The translations under genes and the position numbers were made by a program. From contig CAIZHQ010000016.1 of NCBI GenBank assembly GCA_903932865.1, forward strand, positions 372,001 through 436,000: a stretch of DNA of 64,000 nucleotides, read 5' to 3'. Positions 28,111 through 36,945 of this stretch are shown here, piece by piece (position 1 is the first letter of the stretch; each line of letters opens with the position of its first letter). This DNA comes from an uncultured Burkholderiales bacterium. Lineage in GTDB: Bacteria; Pseudomonadota; Gammaproteobacteria; Burkholderiales; Burkholderiaceae_C. The notes under the pieces were generated by a model. That model had not been told where the DNA came from and did not search any database. It saw only the letters and a program-made list of their open reading frames with translations.

Positions 28111-28860
28111 TCAGTGTCGAATGAGGTTGAGGATGTCGAGCTTGAGCGAGGCAAATGTTTCGCTGGCGGTGTCGGCCACGGTGCGTGGGCGCGCCAGCGG
28201 CACGGTGATCTTGGTCTGGATGCGGCCCGGGCGGGCAGACATCACGTAAATCGTGCTGGCCAAAAAAATCGCCTCATCGATGTCGTGCGTGACAAAAATG
28301 ATGGTGGGCTTGAGCTGCTGCCACACATTGAGAAGCAACTCTTGCATGGTCAAACGGGTTTGCGCGTCCAGTGCGCCAAACGGCTCGTCCATCAGCAGCA
28401 CGCGCGAGCCCAGGGTCAAAATGCGGGCAATGCCCACACGTTGGCGCATGCCGCCCGACAACTGCACGGGCAAATGGTTCTTGAAGTCGCTCAGGCCCAC
28501 GATCTTGAGCATTTCATGGGCGCGGTCTTCGTAGTCGCTGCGCGCCAGGCCCTGTACCTTGGGACCGAAGATCACGTTGTCCCAGACACTCAGCCAGGGA
28601 AACAATGCGGCTTCTTGAAAAACCACGCCACGGTCGGGCCCAGGTGCGTTGACCACGCTCCCATTGACCAACAACTGGCCCGCTGTAGGCTGCTCAAACC
28701 CCGCAATGAGGTTCAGCAAGGTGGATTTGCCGCAGCCTGAAGGCCCAAGTAAAGCCACCAATTCCCCCGGGGCGACCTGCAATTGGATGTCTTCCAGGGC
28801 TTTGACGGGCGTGCTGCCCGGGTAGGTTTTGTAAAGGTTCTGGATGGAAATATCGGACAT
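28111..28860 (-). CDS. ABC transporter ATP-binding protein, nitrate/sulfonate/taurine type
   Basis: 249-residue ATPase of the SsuB/TauB family. Walker A LLGPSGCGKSTLLNL, Q-loop VVFQEAALFPWL, signature LSGGMRQRVGIARIL, Walker B VLLMDEPFGALDAQT, and switch His in FVTHDIDEA. It energises the permease and binding protein encoded just upstream in the operon. Nine-bp gap to the permease. Confidence 0.93.
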   Translation of the reverse strand: MSDISIQNLYKTYPGSTPVKALEDIQLQVAPGELVALLGPSGCGKSTLLNLIAGFEQPTAGQLLVNGSVVNAPGPDRGVVFQEAALFPWLSVWDNVIFGPKVQGLARSDYEDRAHEMLKIVGLSDFKNHLPVQLSGGMRQRVGIARILTLGSRVLLMDEPFGALDAQTRLTMQELLLNVWQQLKPTIIFVTHDIDEAIFLASTIYVMSARPGRIQTKITVPLARPRTVADTASETFASLKLDILNLIRH

Positions 28861-28869
28861 GTTTTCTTC

Positions 28870-29676
28870 TCAATGGCTTTGCAGCATGCGCCAGACCAAA
28901 ACCCTGCTTTCAATGAAAACGATCAAACGATCACTCAAGAATCCCATGATGCCGATCGACACCATGTCGGCCAGCACAATGTCCATGCGCCCCACGTAGT
29001 AGGCGTCCCATAGCACGTACCCCAGACCTGACTTGACGGCCACCATTTCCGAGACGATCACGGCGGTCCACGAAATGCCCAGGCCAATGCGCAAGCCTGT
29101 GAAGATGGAGGGCATGGCCGCGGGGAGAACAACCCGGTACAGCAATTGCTTGCGACTGGCACCCATCATCAGGGCCGCGCGCACCAGGTTGCGCTCCACA
29201 TCGCGCGCACCCTGCGTGGTGTTGACCACGATGGCATAAAAACCACCCAGGAAAATCAGAAAAATGGCACCCATGTCCCGAATGCCAAACAGCGCGATCG
29301 AAAACGGCAACCAGGCCGTGATCGGGATAGGCCGCAAGCTCTGAATGAGCGGGTCAAAAAGCTGCTGAACCATACGGCTCCAACCGATCAGCAAACCCAG
29401 AGGGACACCGATCAGAGCCGCCAAGAAAAAGCCCTGCGCCACCCGCATCGAAGAGTACTGGACATTAGACACCCAAGAGCCCAGGTACGGATTCAGGCCT
29501 AGGCCGGGTGAGCCAAAAATCCAGCCGTGCCAGCCTTCCAAAACCAGCATGGGGGTGGGCAGGATGCCGGCCATGCCTGGCCTGCTGCCTGCGACCTGCC
29601 AGATGACCAGAACCACCGCTGGCACCAACAGGCCAAGCACTGTCCGACGAAGGGTATCGAGAGAAGCGTTAGCCAT
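28870..29676 (-). CDS. ABC transporter permease, SsuC/TauC type
   Basis: 268-residue inner-membrane protein with about six hydrophobic segments (VLGLLVPAVVLVIWQVAGS first) and the cytoplasmic EAA-like loop AALMMGASRKQLLYRVVLPAAMPS that contacts the ATPase. Gene order binding protein, permease, ATPase with gaps of 15 and 9 bp shows one importer. Confidence 0.92.
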   Translation of the reverse strand: MANASLDTLRRTVLGLLVPAVVLVIWQVAGSRPGMAGILPTPMLVLEGWHGWIFGSPGLGLNPYLGSWVSNVQYSSMRVAQGFFLAALIGVPLGLLIGWSRMVQQLFDPLIQSLRPIPITAWLPFSIALFGIRDMGAIFLIFLGGFYAIVVNTTQGARDVERNLVRAALMMGASRKQLLYRVVLPAAMPSIFTGLRIGLGISWTAVIVSEMVAVKSGLGYVLWDAYYVGRMDIVLADMVSIGIMGFLSDRLIVFIESRVLVWRMLQSH

Positions 29677-29691
29677 GAAGGTGCTGCCTGC

Positions 29692-30669
29692 TTACTTTTT
29701 GAGTTCAACGACCATGGAGTCGTCGTACAGAGCGGCGGCTTCCTTGGTCACGTCTTTTTGCACGATGCCTTGCTTGAAGGCCGCTTCAGCCAAGCGCGAA
29801 ACTTGGTCTTTGGTCAGGACACCACCGAGTTTGATGATCTTGGCCGACTCTTTGGTCACGTTCAGTGGCAAGCCGGTGTACTTGGAATAGGCATCGGCAA
29901 AGACATCCTTGTTCTTGCTCAGGGTTTCTTCGGCCTTGAGGTAAGCCCACAGAAAGCGGCGCACCAGTTCCTTCTTTTGGGTCATGGCTTCGCCAGAGGC
30001 AGCCAGCATGCCCAGCTCGGCACCCACAGCGCGGGACTGGCTGTATTCCAGTTTTTGCGAGAAGTAGGCATCGCCTTCGGCCACAGCCTGGGACTCAAAG
30101 GGCTCCCATAGCACCATGGCATCGATGTCGCCACGTTTCATCGCCTGCACAAAAGCAGTGCCGCCACCTTGCACGTTCACGGGGGTGAACGAGTTGTAGG
30201 GGATGTTTCTCTCGATCAAGGTCATGGCCCACTGGAACCAGACGGCTGAGCCAGGGGCAATGGCAATCTTTTTGCCTGCAATGTCACCCCAGTCATCGAT
30301 CTTCACGCCTTTGCGTACCACCAGGTATTTGGGCGAGCTGCCCACACCCGTGAGGCCCACCAGGTTTTTGCTGCCTTGTCCAGCCACGATGGCCAAGTCA
30401 CCCGCCCCCACGGCCGAGACGTCCACCGAGTTGGACAGCAGCGCGGTGCGGGCATCGGCGTAGCGCACGAATTCTGCGCGCTTGACTTCGATGTTCATTT
30501 TCTTGAGTTCTTCTTCGACCAAGAGCATGGGTGAGAGGTGACCCACTTTGACATAGCCCACCGTGAGTGTGGCTTTGTCTTTGAGGGGGGCGGGCGCAGG
30601 ACCCAAAGCCAAAGCCATGCCGGTGGAGACCGACAGCGCAAAGCCGATGAGGGAAGTCCAAAGTTTCAT
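29692..30669 (-). CDS. ABC transporter substrate-binding protein, NMT1/TauA type
   Basis: 325-residue periplasmic protein with an N-terminal signal peptide (MKLWTSLIGFALSVSTGMALA) and the NMT1/SsuA-like fold (VGYVKVGHLSPMLLVEEEL, DVSAVGAGDLAIVAGQG, AMVLWEPFESQAVAEG). ATG at 30669 follows CAGGAGTATTCAG. The family imports nitrogen- or sulfur-containing small molecules (taurine, sulfonates, pyrimidine precursors); which one is unknown. Track start at 30750 lies in the upstream hydratase gene. Confidence 0.9.
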   Translation of the reverse strand: MKLWTSLIGFALSVSTGMALALGPAPAPLKDKATLTVGYVKVGHLSPMLLVEEELKKMNIEVKRAEFVRYADARTALLSNSVDVSAVGAGDLAIVAGQGSKNLVGLTGVGSSPKYLVVRKGVKIDDWGDIAGKKIAIAPGSAVWFQWAMTLIERNIPYNSFTPVNVQGGGTAFVQAMKRGDIDAMVLWEPFESQAVAEGDAYFSQKLEYSQSRAVGAELGMLAASGEAMTQKKELVRRFLWAYLKAEETLSKNKDVFADAYSKYTGLPLNVTKESAKIIKLGGVLTKDQVSRLAEAAFKQGIVQKDVTKEAAALYDDSMVVELKK

Positions 30670-30691
30670 CTGAATACTCCTGGGTTGGTGG

Positions 30692-31468
30692 TTATTGGCC
30701 GGTGAATTGAGGGGACCGCTTTTGTGCGAAAGCCAGCCGGCCTTCCGCATAATCGTTGCTTTTGAAACATCCGTCGATGGCGGTTTTCACTGACGTCATG
30801 TCTTCTTCATCTTCTGCAAGTGCCACCAAAGTTCTCTTGGCGGCCTGAACGGTCAAGGGCGCATTGGTGGCGATCTCTTGGGCCAATGCGGTGCAGTGCG
30901 CAAACACATCTTCGACCACAGCAAGGACCATGCCCATGACCTGTGCGCTTTGCGCGTCATAGACCCGTGCGGTGTAGAAAGCCTCGGCCGTGGCCTGAGG
31001 CCCCAAGTTGTTCACAATGCTTTTCATGTTTTCGATGTCGTAGCCCAGTCCTAAGCGGGCCGCAGGCATGCGAAAACGCGAATGCGGTGCTGCGTAACGC
31101 ATGTCGCAACTCAAAGCCAGGCCCAGCCCGCCGCCATAGCAAATGCCACTGATGGCCGCAATCACCGGCACCCTGCAGCGAAAAATGGCCTGTTGCGTGC
31201 GTTTGACCATGTCGTTGTAATTCGCCACCGAAGCTTCGGAGTTGCGCTGGGTTTCGAACTCGCTGATGTTGGCCCCAGAAACAAAGGACTTGTCACCCGC
31301 GCCGCGCAGCACACACACGCGCACTTCGGGGTTACGGTTCATCTCGTCAAAAGCCGCCAGCAAGGAGGTCCACATGGACAAACTCATCGCGTTGTGCCGG
31401 GAGACGTCGTCGATGGTGACCTGCGCCACATGGCCTTGCACAAGCAGATCGATTCGGCCTTCGCTCAT
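30692..31468 (-). CDS. Enoyl-CoA hydratase/isomerase family protein lacking both catalytic Glu
   Basis: 258-residue crotonase-fold protein. The core GICYGGGLGLALSCD has Gly where hydratases carry the first catalytic Glu, and FRMPAARLG has Ala at the second, so simple water addition is unlikely; other crotonase reactions (decarboxylation, hydrolysis, ring cleavage) or a lost activity remain open. Oxyanion region SFVSGANISEFE is present. ATGA overlap with the CoA-transferase and 22 bp before the binding protein. Confidence 0.85.
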   Translation of the reverse strand: MSEGRIDLLVQGHVAQVTIDDVSRHNAMSLSMWTSLLAAFDEMNRNPEVRVCVLRGAGDKSFVSGANISEFETQRNSEASVANYNDMVKRTQQAIFRCRVPVIAAISGICYGGGLGLALSCDMRYAAPHSRFRMPAARLGLGYDIENMKSIVNNLGPQATAEAFYTARVYDAQSAQVMGMVLAVVEDVFAHCTALAQEIATNAPLTVQAAKRTLVALAEDEEDMTSVKTAIDGCFKSNDYAEGRLAFAQKRSPQFTGQ

Positions 31469-32661
31469 ACAACGCCCCGGGCATGGAAGCCCTCAATATC
31501 GGTGGCCGAAAACCCCAGGTCCGCCAGCACTTCGTCGGTGTGCTCGCCCCAGCCCGGGGCAGGTGCGACCACCTTGGACGGCGTGCGGCTGAGCACCACC
31601 GGCTGGGTGATGAAATGCATGTCTTTGCCAAACTGCGTGGGCAGCGTGGCGGTCACCTGCAGGTGCTTGACCTGTTCATCCTCAAACACCTGGGGAACGG
31701 TATACACAGGGCCTGCGGGCACGCCCGCTTGGTTCAGCAGCGACACCCACTGGTGCACGGTTTTCTTGGGGAACTCTTGCGCAATCAACTGATTCAAGCG
31801 CGCCCTGTTTTTGACACGCAGAGGCTCGGTCACGAATTCCGGGTCTTGGTACCACTCGGGCTTTTGCAACACTTCGCAAAAGCGCTTCCAGTTGCCCTCG
31901 CCCGATGCGCCCAGGTTGAAGCAGCCATCGCTGGCCTCGAACAAGCCCATGGGCGAGCTGGTCGGGTGGTTGTTGCCCACCTGCACGGGCACATCGTTGT
32001 CATTCAGGTAGCGGGCCATTTGGAAATCCATCATGGCAATTTGCGAATGCAGCAAGGAGCTTTGAACCCACTGACCCTGGCCCGAGGTCTCGCGTTCGAT
32101 CAAGGCGACCAAAATGCCGATGGCGCAGTACAACCCAGCACTCAGGTCGGCCACCGCCAAGCCTGCCCGAATGGGGCCGTGCTCTGGCTCACCCGTCACG
32201 CTCATCAAGCCGCCCATGCCCTGAATGATCTGGTCAAACCCGGGCCGCCAGGCGTAGGGGCCATCCTGACCAAAGCCGGAAATGCTGGCCAGGATGATGC
32301 GCGGGTTGATGGCCTTGAGCGACTCGTAATCCAGACCCAGGCGGTCCTTGACATCGGGACGCCAGTTTTCCACCACCACATCCGCCTGGGCCATCATCCG
32401 CTTGAGGATGTCCATGGCCCCCTCTTTCTTGAGGTTCAACGTCATCGAGCGTTTGTTGCGGTTGATGTTCTGAAAGTCGCCGCCTTTGCGGTTGGCGGCG
32501 AACATGGCTTCGTTCGGGTCAACCCCTTCGGGTGGCTCGACGCGCACCACATCCGCCCCAAAATCGGTCAATATGCGCACGCAATTGGGGCCGGCGCGGA
32601 CGCGGGACAAGTCGATCACCTTGAAACGTGACAGCGCGATAGAAGCTTGGATTTTGGCCAT
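31465..32661 (-). CDS. CaiB/BaiF family CoA-transferase
   Basis: 398-residue family III CoA-transferase. N-terminal VIDLSRVRAGPNCVRILTDFGADVVRVEPP, NRNKRSMTLNLK, the catalytic Asp region AVADLSAGLYCAIG, and the C-terminal PAGPVYTVPQVFEDEQV. Such enzymes move CoA between a donor thioester and a carboxylic acid, so it probably activates the pathway substrate. ATG at 32661 (MAKIQASIAL); the track's 32700 start is upstream in the promoter region. First gene of the nine-gene operon, divergent from the GntR regulator. Confidence 0.9.
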   Translation of the reverse strand: MAKIQASIALSRFKVIDLSRVRAGPNCVRILTDFGADVVRVEPPEGVDPNEAMFAANRKGGDFQNINRNKRSMTLNLKKEGAMDILKRMMAQADVVVENWRPDVKDRLGLDYESLKAINPRIILASISGFGQDGPYAWRPGFDQIIQGMGGLMSVTGEPEHGPIRAGLAVADLSAGLYCAIGILVALIERETSGQGQWVQSSLLHSQIAMMDFQMARYLNDNDVPVQVGNNHPTSSPMGLFEASDGCFNLGASGEGNWKRFCEVLQKPEWYQDPEFVTEPLRVKNRARLNQLIAQEFPKKTVHQWVSLLNQAGVPAGPVYTVPQVFEDEQVKHLQVTATLPTQFGKDMHFITQPVVLSRTPSKVVAPAPGWGEHTDEVLADLGFSATDIEGFHARGVV

Positions 32662-32702
32662 AAATTGTGTATTGGAAGACTTTAAAAACAAAGTCGCCAT
32701 CC

Positions 32703-32745
32703 ATAAATATATTTATAGCTCATATCGAGATGCATAGCAATATGA
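32703..32745. promoter_or_regulatory. Divergent promoter region with palindromes (GntR operator candidate)
   Basis: The 117-bp AT-rich gap between the CoA-transferase and gntR starts holds a perfect 14-bp palindrome ATAAATATATTTAT (32703-32716) and a TCATAT-N14-ATATGA inverted repeat (32720-32745). FCD-type GntR regulators bind short inverted repeats in such divergent gaps. Assignment is inferred from position. Confidence 0.5.
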
Positions 32746-32778
32746 CAAAATATCAGTGTTTGCCCTAAGAAACCCCCC

Positions 32779-33444
32779 ATGAAAGTCAGCGACCAAATCC
32801 GTTTGCACTTGGAAGAAGCCATCTCCAAGGGCGATTTGTTGCCCGGGGATGCCATCGACGAAAGTGCTTTGGCCGAACAATTTGGTGTGTCAAAAACACC
32901 CATTCGCGAAGCCCTCATTCAATTGCAGGCCCAGGGCTGGGTCAGCAACATGCCCCGGGGCGGCAGCACCGTGGCCAAGATGAACTTGCAGCAATTGCTC
33001 AGCCTGTGGGAGTTGTTGGCCGAGCTGGAGGCCGTCGCCGTGCGCCTGGCCTGCGAGCGCATGAGCGAAGAAGACCTGCAAAAACTGATGGCTCTGCACG
33101 AAGCAAGCCGCCCGGTGGCGGCGGCCGAAGACTTGCAGGGCTGGCAAAAGATCAACTTGGCGTTTCACGAGCTCATTTACCAAGGCACACGCAACCCGTT
33201 TTTGCGGCAAGAGGTCCTGCGCATCCGTTTTCGGACAGGCGTTTATCGGCGCCACGCCTTTGGCGCTTTGGGCCGTTTGCAAGCATCCTTTGACCAGCAT
33301 GAATTGATCGTGCAGGCCCTCAAGCTGCGCAATGCGGAGGGCGCCGTCGAATGCATGCGCGACCACATGCGACCTGGGCGTGATGCCAAAAGCCTCAATG
33401 ACTTCATCTTGAACCTGCCCACAGACCTGTTGGCATCCCAGTAA
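32779..33444 (+). CDS. GntR-family regulator with FCD ligand-binding domain
   Basis: 221 residues. Winged-helix domain (residues about 1-70) with ESALAEQFGVSKTPIREALIQLQ, the GntR recognition signature, then an all-helical FCD domain (FHELIYQGTRNPFLRQ, MRDHMRPG) that usually binds a carboxylate through a metal. Divergent from the CoA-transferase operon, so it most likely represses that operon and itself until the pathway acid binds. ATG at 32779. Confidence 0.92.
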   Translation: MKVSDQIRLHLEEAISKGDLLPGDAIDESALAEQFGVSKTPIREALIQLQAQGWVSNMPRGGSTVAKMNLQQLLSLWELLAELEAVAVRLACERMSEEDLQKLMALHEASRPVAAAEDLQGWQKINLAFHELIYQGTRNPFLRQEVLRIRFRTGVYRRHAFGALGRLQASFDQHELIVQALKLRNAEGAVECMRDHMRPGRDAKSLNDFILNLPTDLLASQ

Positions 33445-33465
33445 AGCGGCGCTTGCGGGGCGCCC

Positions 33466-33473
33466 TTTAAAAT
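33466..33473 (+). promoter_or_regulatory. -10-like TTTAAAAT upstream of pyrF
   Basis: TAAAAT ends 7 bases before the pyrF ATG, the same arrangement as at lpxC. No -35 or Shine-Dalgarno is evident. A small GGCGC/GCGCC hairpin precedes it. Confidence 0.35.
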
Positions 33474-33480
33474 CCTCCGC

Positions 33481-34323
33481 ATGACCTTTCTTGACATGCT
33501 GCGCGCCGCTGAGCGCCAAAACGGCTCCATGCTCTGCGTGGGCCTGGACCCCGAACCCACCAAGTTTCCTTCGCGCTACAAGGGTGACTCCAACAAGATT
33601 TACGACTTTTGCGCGGCCATCGTGGACGCCACCGCCGATCTGGTCAGCAGCTTCAAACCCCAAATTGCCTACTTTGCCGCGCACCGTGCCGAAGGCCAGC
33701 TCGAACGCCTGATGGAGCACATGCGCCGCGTGGCCCCGCATGTGCCGATCATCCTGGACGCCAAGCGCGGCGACATTGGCAGCACCGCCGAGCAATACGC
33801 TAAAGAAGCTTTTGAACGCTACGGCGCCGACGCGGTGACCCTGTCGCCCTTCATGGGTTGGGACTCGGTGGCGCCCTACCTCCAGTACGAAGGCAAAGGT
33901 GCGTTCTTGTTGTGCCGCACCTCCAACCCCGGCGGTGACGATTTGCAAAACCAACGTTTGGCCTCGGTCGAGGGTCAACCTTTGTTGTACGAACACGTTG
34001 CCAAACTGGCCCAAGGCCCTTGGAATCTGAATGGCCAGTTGGGTCTGGTGGTGGGCGCGACTTATCCTGCTGAGATTGAACGCGTGCGGCAACTGGCCCC
34101 CACGCTCCCGCTGCTGATCCCCGGTGTGGGGGCACAAGGCGGTGATGCCGTGGCCACCGTCAAGGCCGGTTGGCGCGCCAATGCCGACGGCTCCAGCGCC
34201 GGATCGGTCATCGTCAACTCCTCGCGCGCCGTGCTCTATGCCTCTGGCGGTGAAGACTTTGCCACAGCGGCCCGCAAGGTGGCCATGCAGACAAGGGACA
34301 CGCTGGAAGCGGCGAAGCTGTAA
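33481..34323 (+). CDS. pyrF: Orotidine 5'-phosphate decarboxylase, type 2
   Basis: 280-residue (beta/alpha)8 enzyme converting OMP to UMP in pyrimidine synthesis. The length and the active-site segment [21 protein letters not shown] (Lys/Asp charge network) identify the longer type 2 subgroup. N-terminal [13 protein letters not shown] and C-terminal [10 protein letters not shown] bind phosphate. It stands alone between two catabolic sets and appears unrelated to them. Confidence 0.95.
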   Translation: MTFLDMLRAAERQNGSMLCVGLDPEPTKFPSRYKGDSNKIYDFCAAIVDATADLVSSFKPQIAYFAAHRAEGQLERLMEHMRRVAPHVPIILDAKRGDIGSTAEQYAKEAFERYGADAVTLSPFMGWDSVAPYLQYEGKGAFLLCRTSNPGGDDLQNQRLASVEGQPLLYEHVAKLAQGPWNLNGQLGLVVGATYPAEIERVRQLAPTLPLLIPGVGAQGGDAVATVKAGWRANADGSSAGSVIVNSSRAVLYASGGEDFATAARKVAMQTRDTLEAAKL

Positions 34324-34383
34324 AGCGCGTTTGCAGGCAACTGGAGAGCCTCCAAGCGGGTGGATTGGCGTTCGCGCTGTTGG

Positions 34384-34413
34384 AAGGCCTGTCACCACCG
34401 TGCGCCTTTTTTT
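34384..34413 (+). terminator. Weak terminator after pyrF
   Basis: Stem AAGGC/GCCTT with a 15-nt loop ending in a seven-T run, about 60 bp downstream of the pyrF stop. Short stem, so only moderately supported. Confidence 0.4.
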
Positions 34414-34540
34414 GCCCATCTCGTTTAGGATCGATGAAGGTTAAAGCGCACAAAACAGCACCCCGCCAGTGCCAAAGACGGTTGCTCTGACCGCTTATCA
34501 CGCGTTTTTTCTGCTGAGATCTTCATTTGAAAGGTTTTCG

Positions 34541-35521
34541 ATGGCATCCAAACTGACACGATATGTTTGCGCAGTGGTGTGCGCTTTGGCAGGCACTTGG
34601 GCCCAGGCGCAAAGCGTTGGCGCATACCCCAACCGTCCGATCAAACTCATCGTGACGGTGCCGCCTGGGGGCGCTGCTGACTTCATCGCCAGATTGCTGG
34701 CAGCCAAGTTGTCCACCTCGATGGGGCAACCTGTTGTCGTGGAAAACAAGGCGGGCGCCAGCGGCTCATTGGCCAGCGATTTCGTCGCCAAGTCAGCGCC
34801 CGACGGCTACACCTTGCTGCAAAACTCGATCACAACGCATGGCATTGGCCCCCATTTGATGGCCAAGTTGCCCTACGACCCCATCACATCGTTTGCACCC
34901 ATCACCATGCTGGCAAGCTTGCCGTTGATCATGACCATCAACGCTGAATTGAAAGCACAAACGCTGCCTGAGTTTGTTGCGCTAGCCAAGCAAAGGCCTG
35001 GTAAGTTGGCCTTCGCCTCGTCGGGCAACGGTGGTGCACCGCACATGGCTGGGGAGTTGTTCACCGCTGCGACAGCGATCGACATGATTCATGCGCCTTA
35101 CCGTGGCAGCGGCCCCGCTGTGGCCGACCTCGTCGGTGGACAAGTCCAAGTCATGTTTGATGGAGCCCCGTCTTTGCTGCCCCACATCACGAGCGGCAAG
35201 ATCCGGCCCGTTGCCGCTGCCAGCCCTCGACGGAACCCCCTGCTGCCTAACACGCCCACCTTTGCTGAGTTGGGTTTTCCTTCGGTCAATGTCGCACTTT
35301 GGTACGGCTTGATGGCGCCAGCTGGCACACCGCCTGACATCATTGCCCGCTTGAACCGCGAAGTGAATCAGGCGCTCAAATCAAGTGACGTTCTCGAGCG
35401 CTTTGCGTCCCAAGGAACAGAGGCATTGGGTGGAACGCCAGAGCAAGCGGCCAGCTACGTGCGGCAAGAACTTGACCGCTGGGGCCCGGTGGTGAAAAAA
35501 GCCGGCATCGTTGCCAACTGA
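34541..35521 (+). CDS. Tripartite tricarboxylate (Bug/TctC) family solute-binding protein
   Basis: 326-residue periplasmic binding protein with signal peptide (MASKLTRYVCAVVCALAGTWAQA). Bug signatures: YPNRPIKLIVTVPPGGAADFIAR, VVVENKAGASG, APDGYTLL, HAPYRGSGPAVADLVGGQVQVMF and PTFAELGF. Binds an organic acid. No tctA or tctB lies in the window, so it is an orphan that must share a transporter or act as a sensor. ATG at 34541 follows a weak purine stretch. First gene of set B. Confidence 0.92.
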   Translation: MASKLTRYVCAVVCALAGTWAQAQSVGAYPNRPIKLIVTVPPGGAADFIARLLAAKLSTSMGQPVVVENKAGASGSLASDFVAKSAPDGYTLLQNSITTHGIGPHLMAKLPYDPITSFAPITMLASLPLIMTINAELKAQTLPEFVALAKQRPGKLAFASSGNGGAPHMAGELFTAATAIDMIHAPYRGSGPAVADLVGGQVQVMFDGAPSLLPHITSGKIRPVAAASPRRNPLLPNTPTFAELGFPSVNVALWYGLMAPAGTPPDIIARLNREVNQALKSSDVLERFASQGTEALGGTPEQAASYVRQELDRWGPVVKKAGIVAN

Positions 35522-35564
35522 GCATGAACGCAGGCATGTTTTCACGGGTGTTGCGGCCTCTTTC

Positions 35565-36908
35565 ATGAAGCTGCTGGATGGCTCATCTCCTACGCATGCG
35601 CTTGCCCAGTGGGCAGTTGATTCGAAGTGGGCTGATGTGGATGCGGCCACCCAATCCTCGGCGGCTTCATCATGGATGAATTGGTTCGCCTGTGCCCTCG
35701 GTGGTGCAGGTGATCCCGCTTTGGACAGGCTGCTCTTGGCTCTAGCGCCCTTTGGCCGCGGCGATGCCCCACTGATCGGCCGCGCTGAAAAGTTTGACCC
35801 TGCAAACATTGCATTGCTTCACGCTTTTTCGTCGAACATCCTTGACTACGACGACACGCATTGGCCGACAGGAATTCATCCTGCCGGCACGGTGGCATCG
35901 GCCCTGGTGGCCTGGGCCAGTCAGACGGTCGTGAGCGGCCAGGATTTCTTGCATGCGTTTTTGTTGGGTATGGAGGTGGAGTGCCGAATCGGTCTGGCCG
36001 TCTCGCCGGGCCACTACGAACGGGGTTGGCACATCACGGCCACTTGCGGTGTCTTTGGCGCTGCGGTTGCTGTGGGACGACTGATGCGACTGAGCCCCCT
36101 GCAAATGGCTTGGGCGATGGGTCATGCAGCCACACAGTCGAGCGGCTTGGTGGCCAGTCTGGGCAGCATGGCGAAAAGCTTGAACATTGCCCATGCGGCA
36201 CGCAACGGCTTGGTGTCAGCGCAGCTTGCAAGGCATGGCATCACGGCCAACGACCGGGTGCTGGAGGCGCGTTTCGGATTCTCCGAGGTCATGGGGTCAC
36301 GACCGCTGGATGCTGTCCTGTGCGAAGGCTTGGGACAACATTGGGTCGCGACACACAATACGTTCAAGCCCTACCCCTGCGGCTTTTTGCTGCAACCCAC
36401 ATTGGACGCCTGCCTGAGCTTGGCCGACGACCCGATCCATGCCGGGGACGAAATTGAACACATCATGGTCACGGTTCATCCTTTGTCGCAAATACGCGCA
36501 GATCGACCCCACCCGGCGGATGGACTTGAATCCAAGCTCAGCCTTCAGCATGCTGTGGCCGTGGCCATGACCTGGGGGCATGCCGGTGTGCGCGCCTTTA
36601 CAGACGGCGCTGTGAATGATCTGGCCGTGCAAGACTGCCGTCAAAAGGTCAAGATCGTGGCAGACGAACACCTGAGCACGGAAGAAGCTCGGGTGGTCAT
36701 TCACCTGCACAGCGGGCGTTTGATCACCCGCGAGATGCAGGGGACACCTGCACCCATGACCCCTGAGGCACTGGAGAGCAAGTTTCGCGAGCTCGCCACC
36801 TGGGGGGTGCCGCATTGCAACGCCGACGAACTTTGGGTGGCCCTGGCCACGTTTCCTCAAATGGTCAATGCCGCTGACCTGATCGCCATGACCACGCCGC
36901 AATCTTGA
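35565..36908 (+). CDS. MmgE/PrpD family protein (set B)
   Basis: 447 residues from ATG 35565 (MKLLDGSSPT); a TTG at 35511 overlapping the upstream stop would give 465. MmgE/PrpD signatures are SSNILDYDDTHWPTGIHPAG, which holds the active-site Asp/His cluster, GMEVECRIGLAV, and FKPYPCGFLLQPTLDA. Related in family, not closely in sequence by eye, to the set A protein at 24114. Follows the Bug protein and precedes an SDR and an enoyl-CoA hydratase, so it probably acts on an acid bound by that Bug protein. Confidence 0.85.
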   Translation: MKLLDGSSPTHALAQWAVDSKWADVDAATQSSAASSWMNWFACALGGAGDPALDRLLLALAPFGRGDAPLIGRAEKFDPANIALLHAFSSNILDYDDTHWPTGIHPAGTVASALVAWASQTVVSGQDFLHAFLLGMEVECRIGLAVSPGHYERGWHITATCGVFGAAVAVGRLMRLSPLQMAWAMGHAATQSSGLVASLGSMAKSLNIAHAARNGLVSAQLARHGITANDRVLEARFGFSEVMGSRPLDAVLCEGLGQHWVATHNTFKPYPCGFLLQPTLDACLSLADDPIHAGDEIEHIMVTVHPLSQIRADRPHPADGLESKLSLQHAVAVAMTWGHAGVRAFTDGAVNDLAVQDCRQKVKIVADEHLSTEEARVVIHLHSGRLITREMQGTPAPMTPEALESKFRELATWGVPHCNADELWVALATFPQMVNAADLIAMTTPQS

Positions 36909-36945
36909 TGGCATCCCTTTTTAATCACTCGAACCCCGCAAAAAA

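Noticed and set aside
31483-32631. 382-residue plus-strand ORF opposite the CoA-transferase
   Set aside because: No family signature; the minus-strand protein has clear CaiB motifs.
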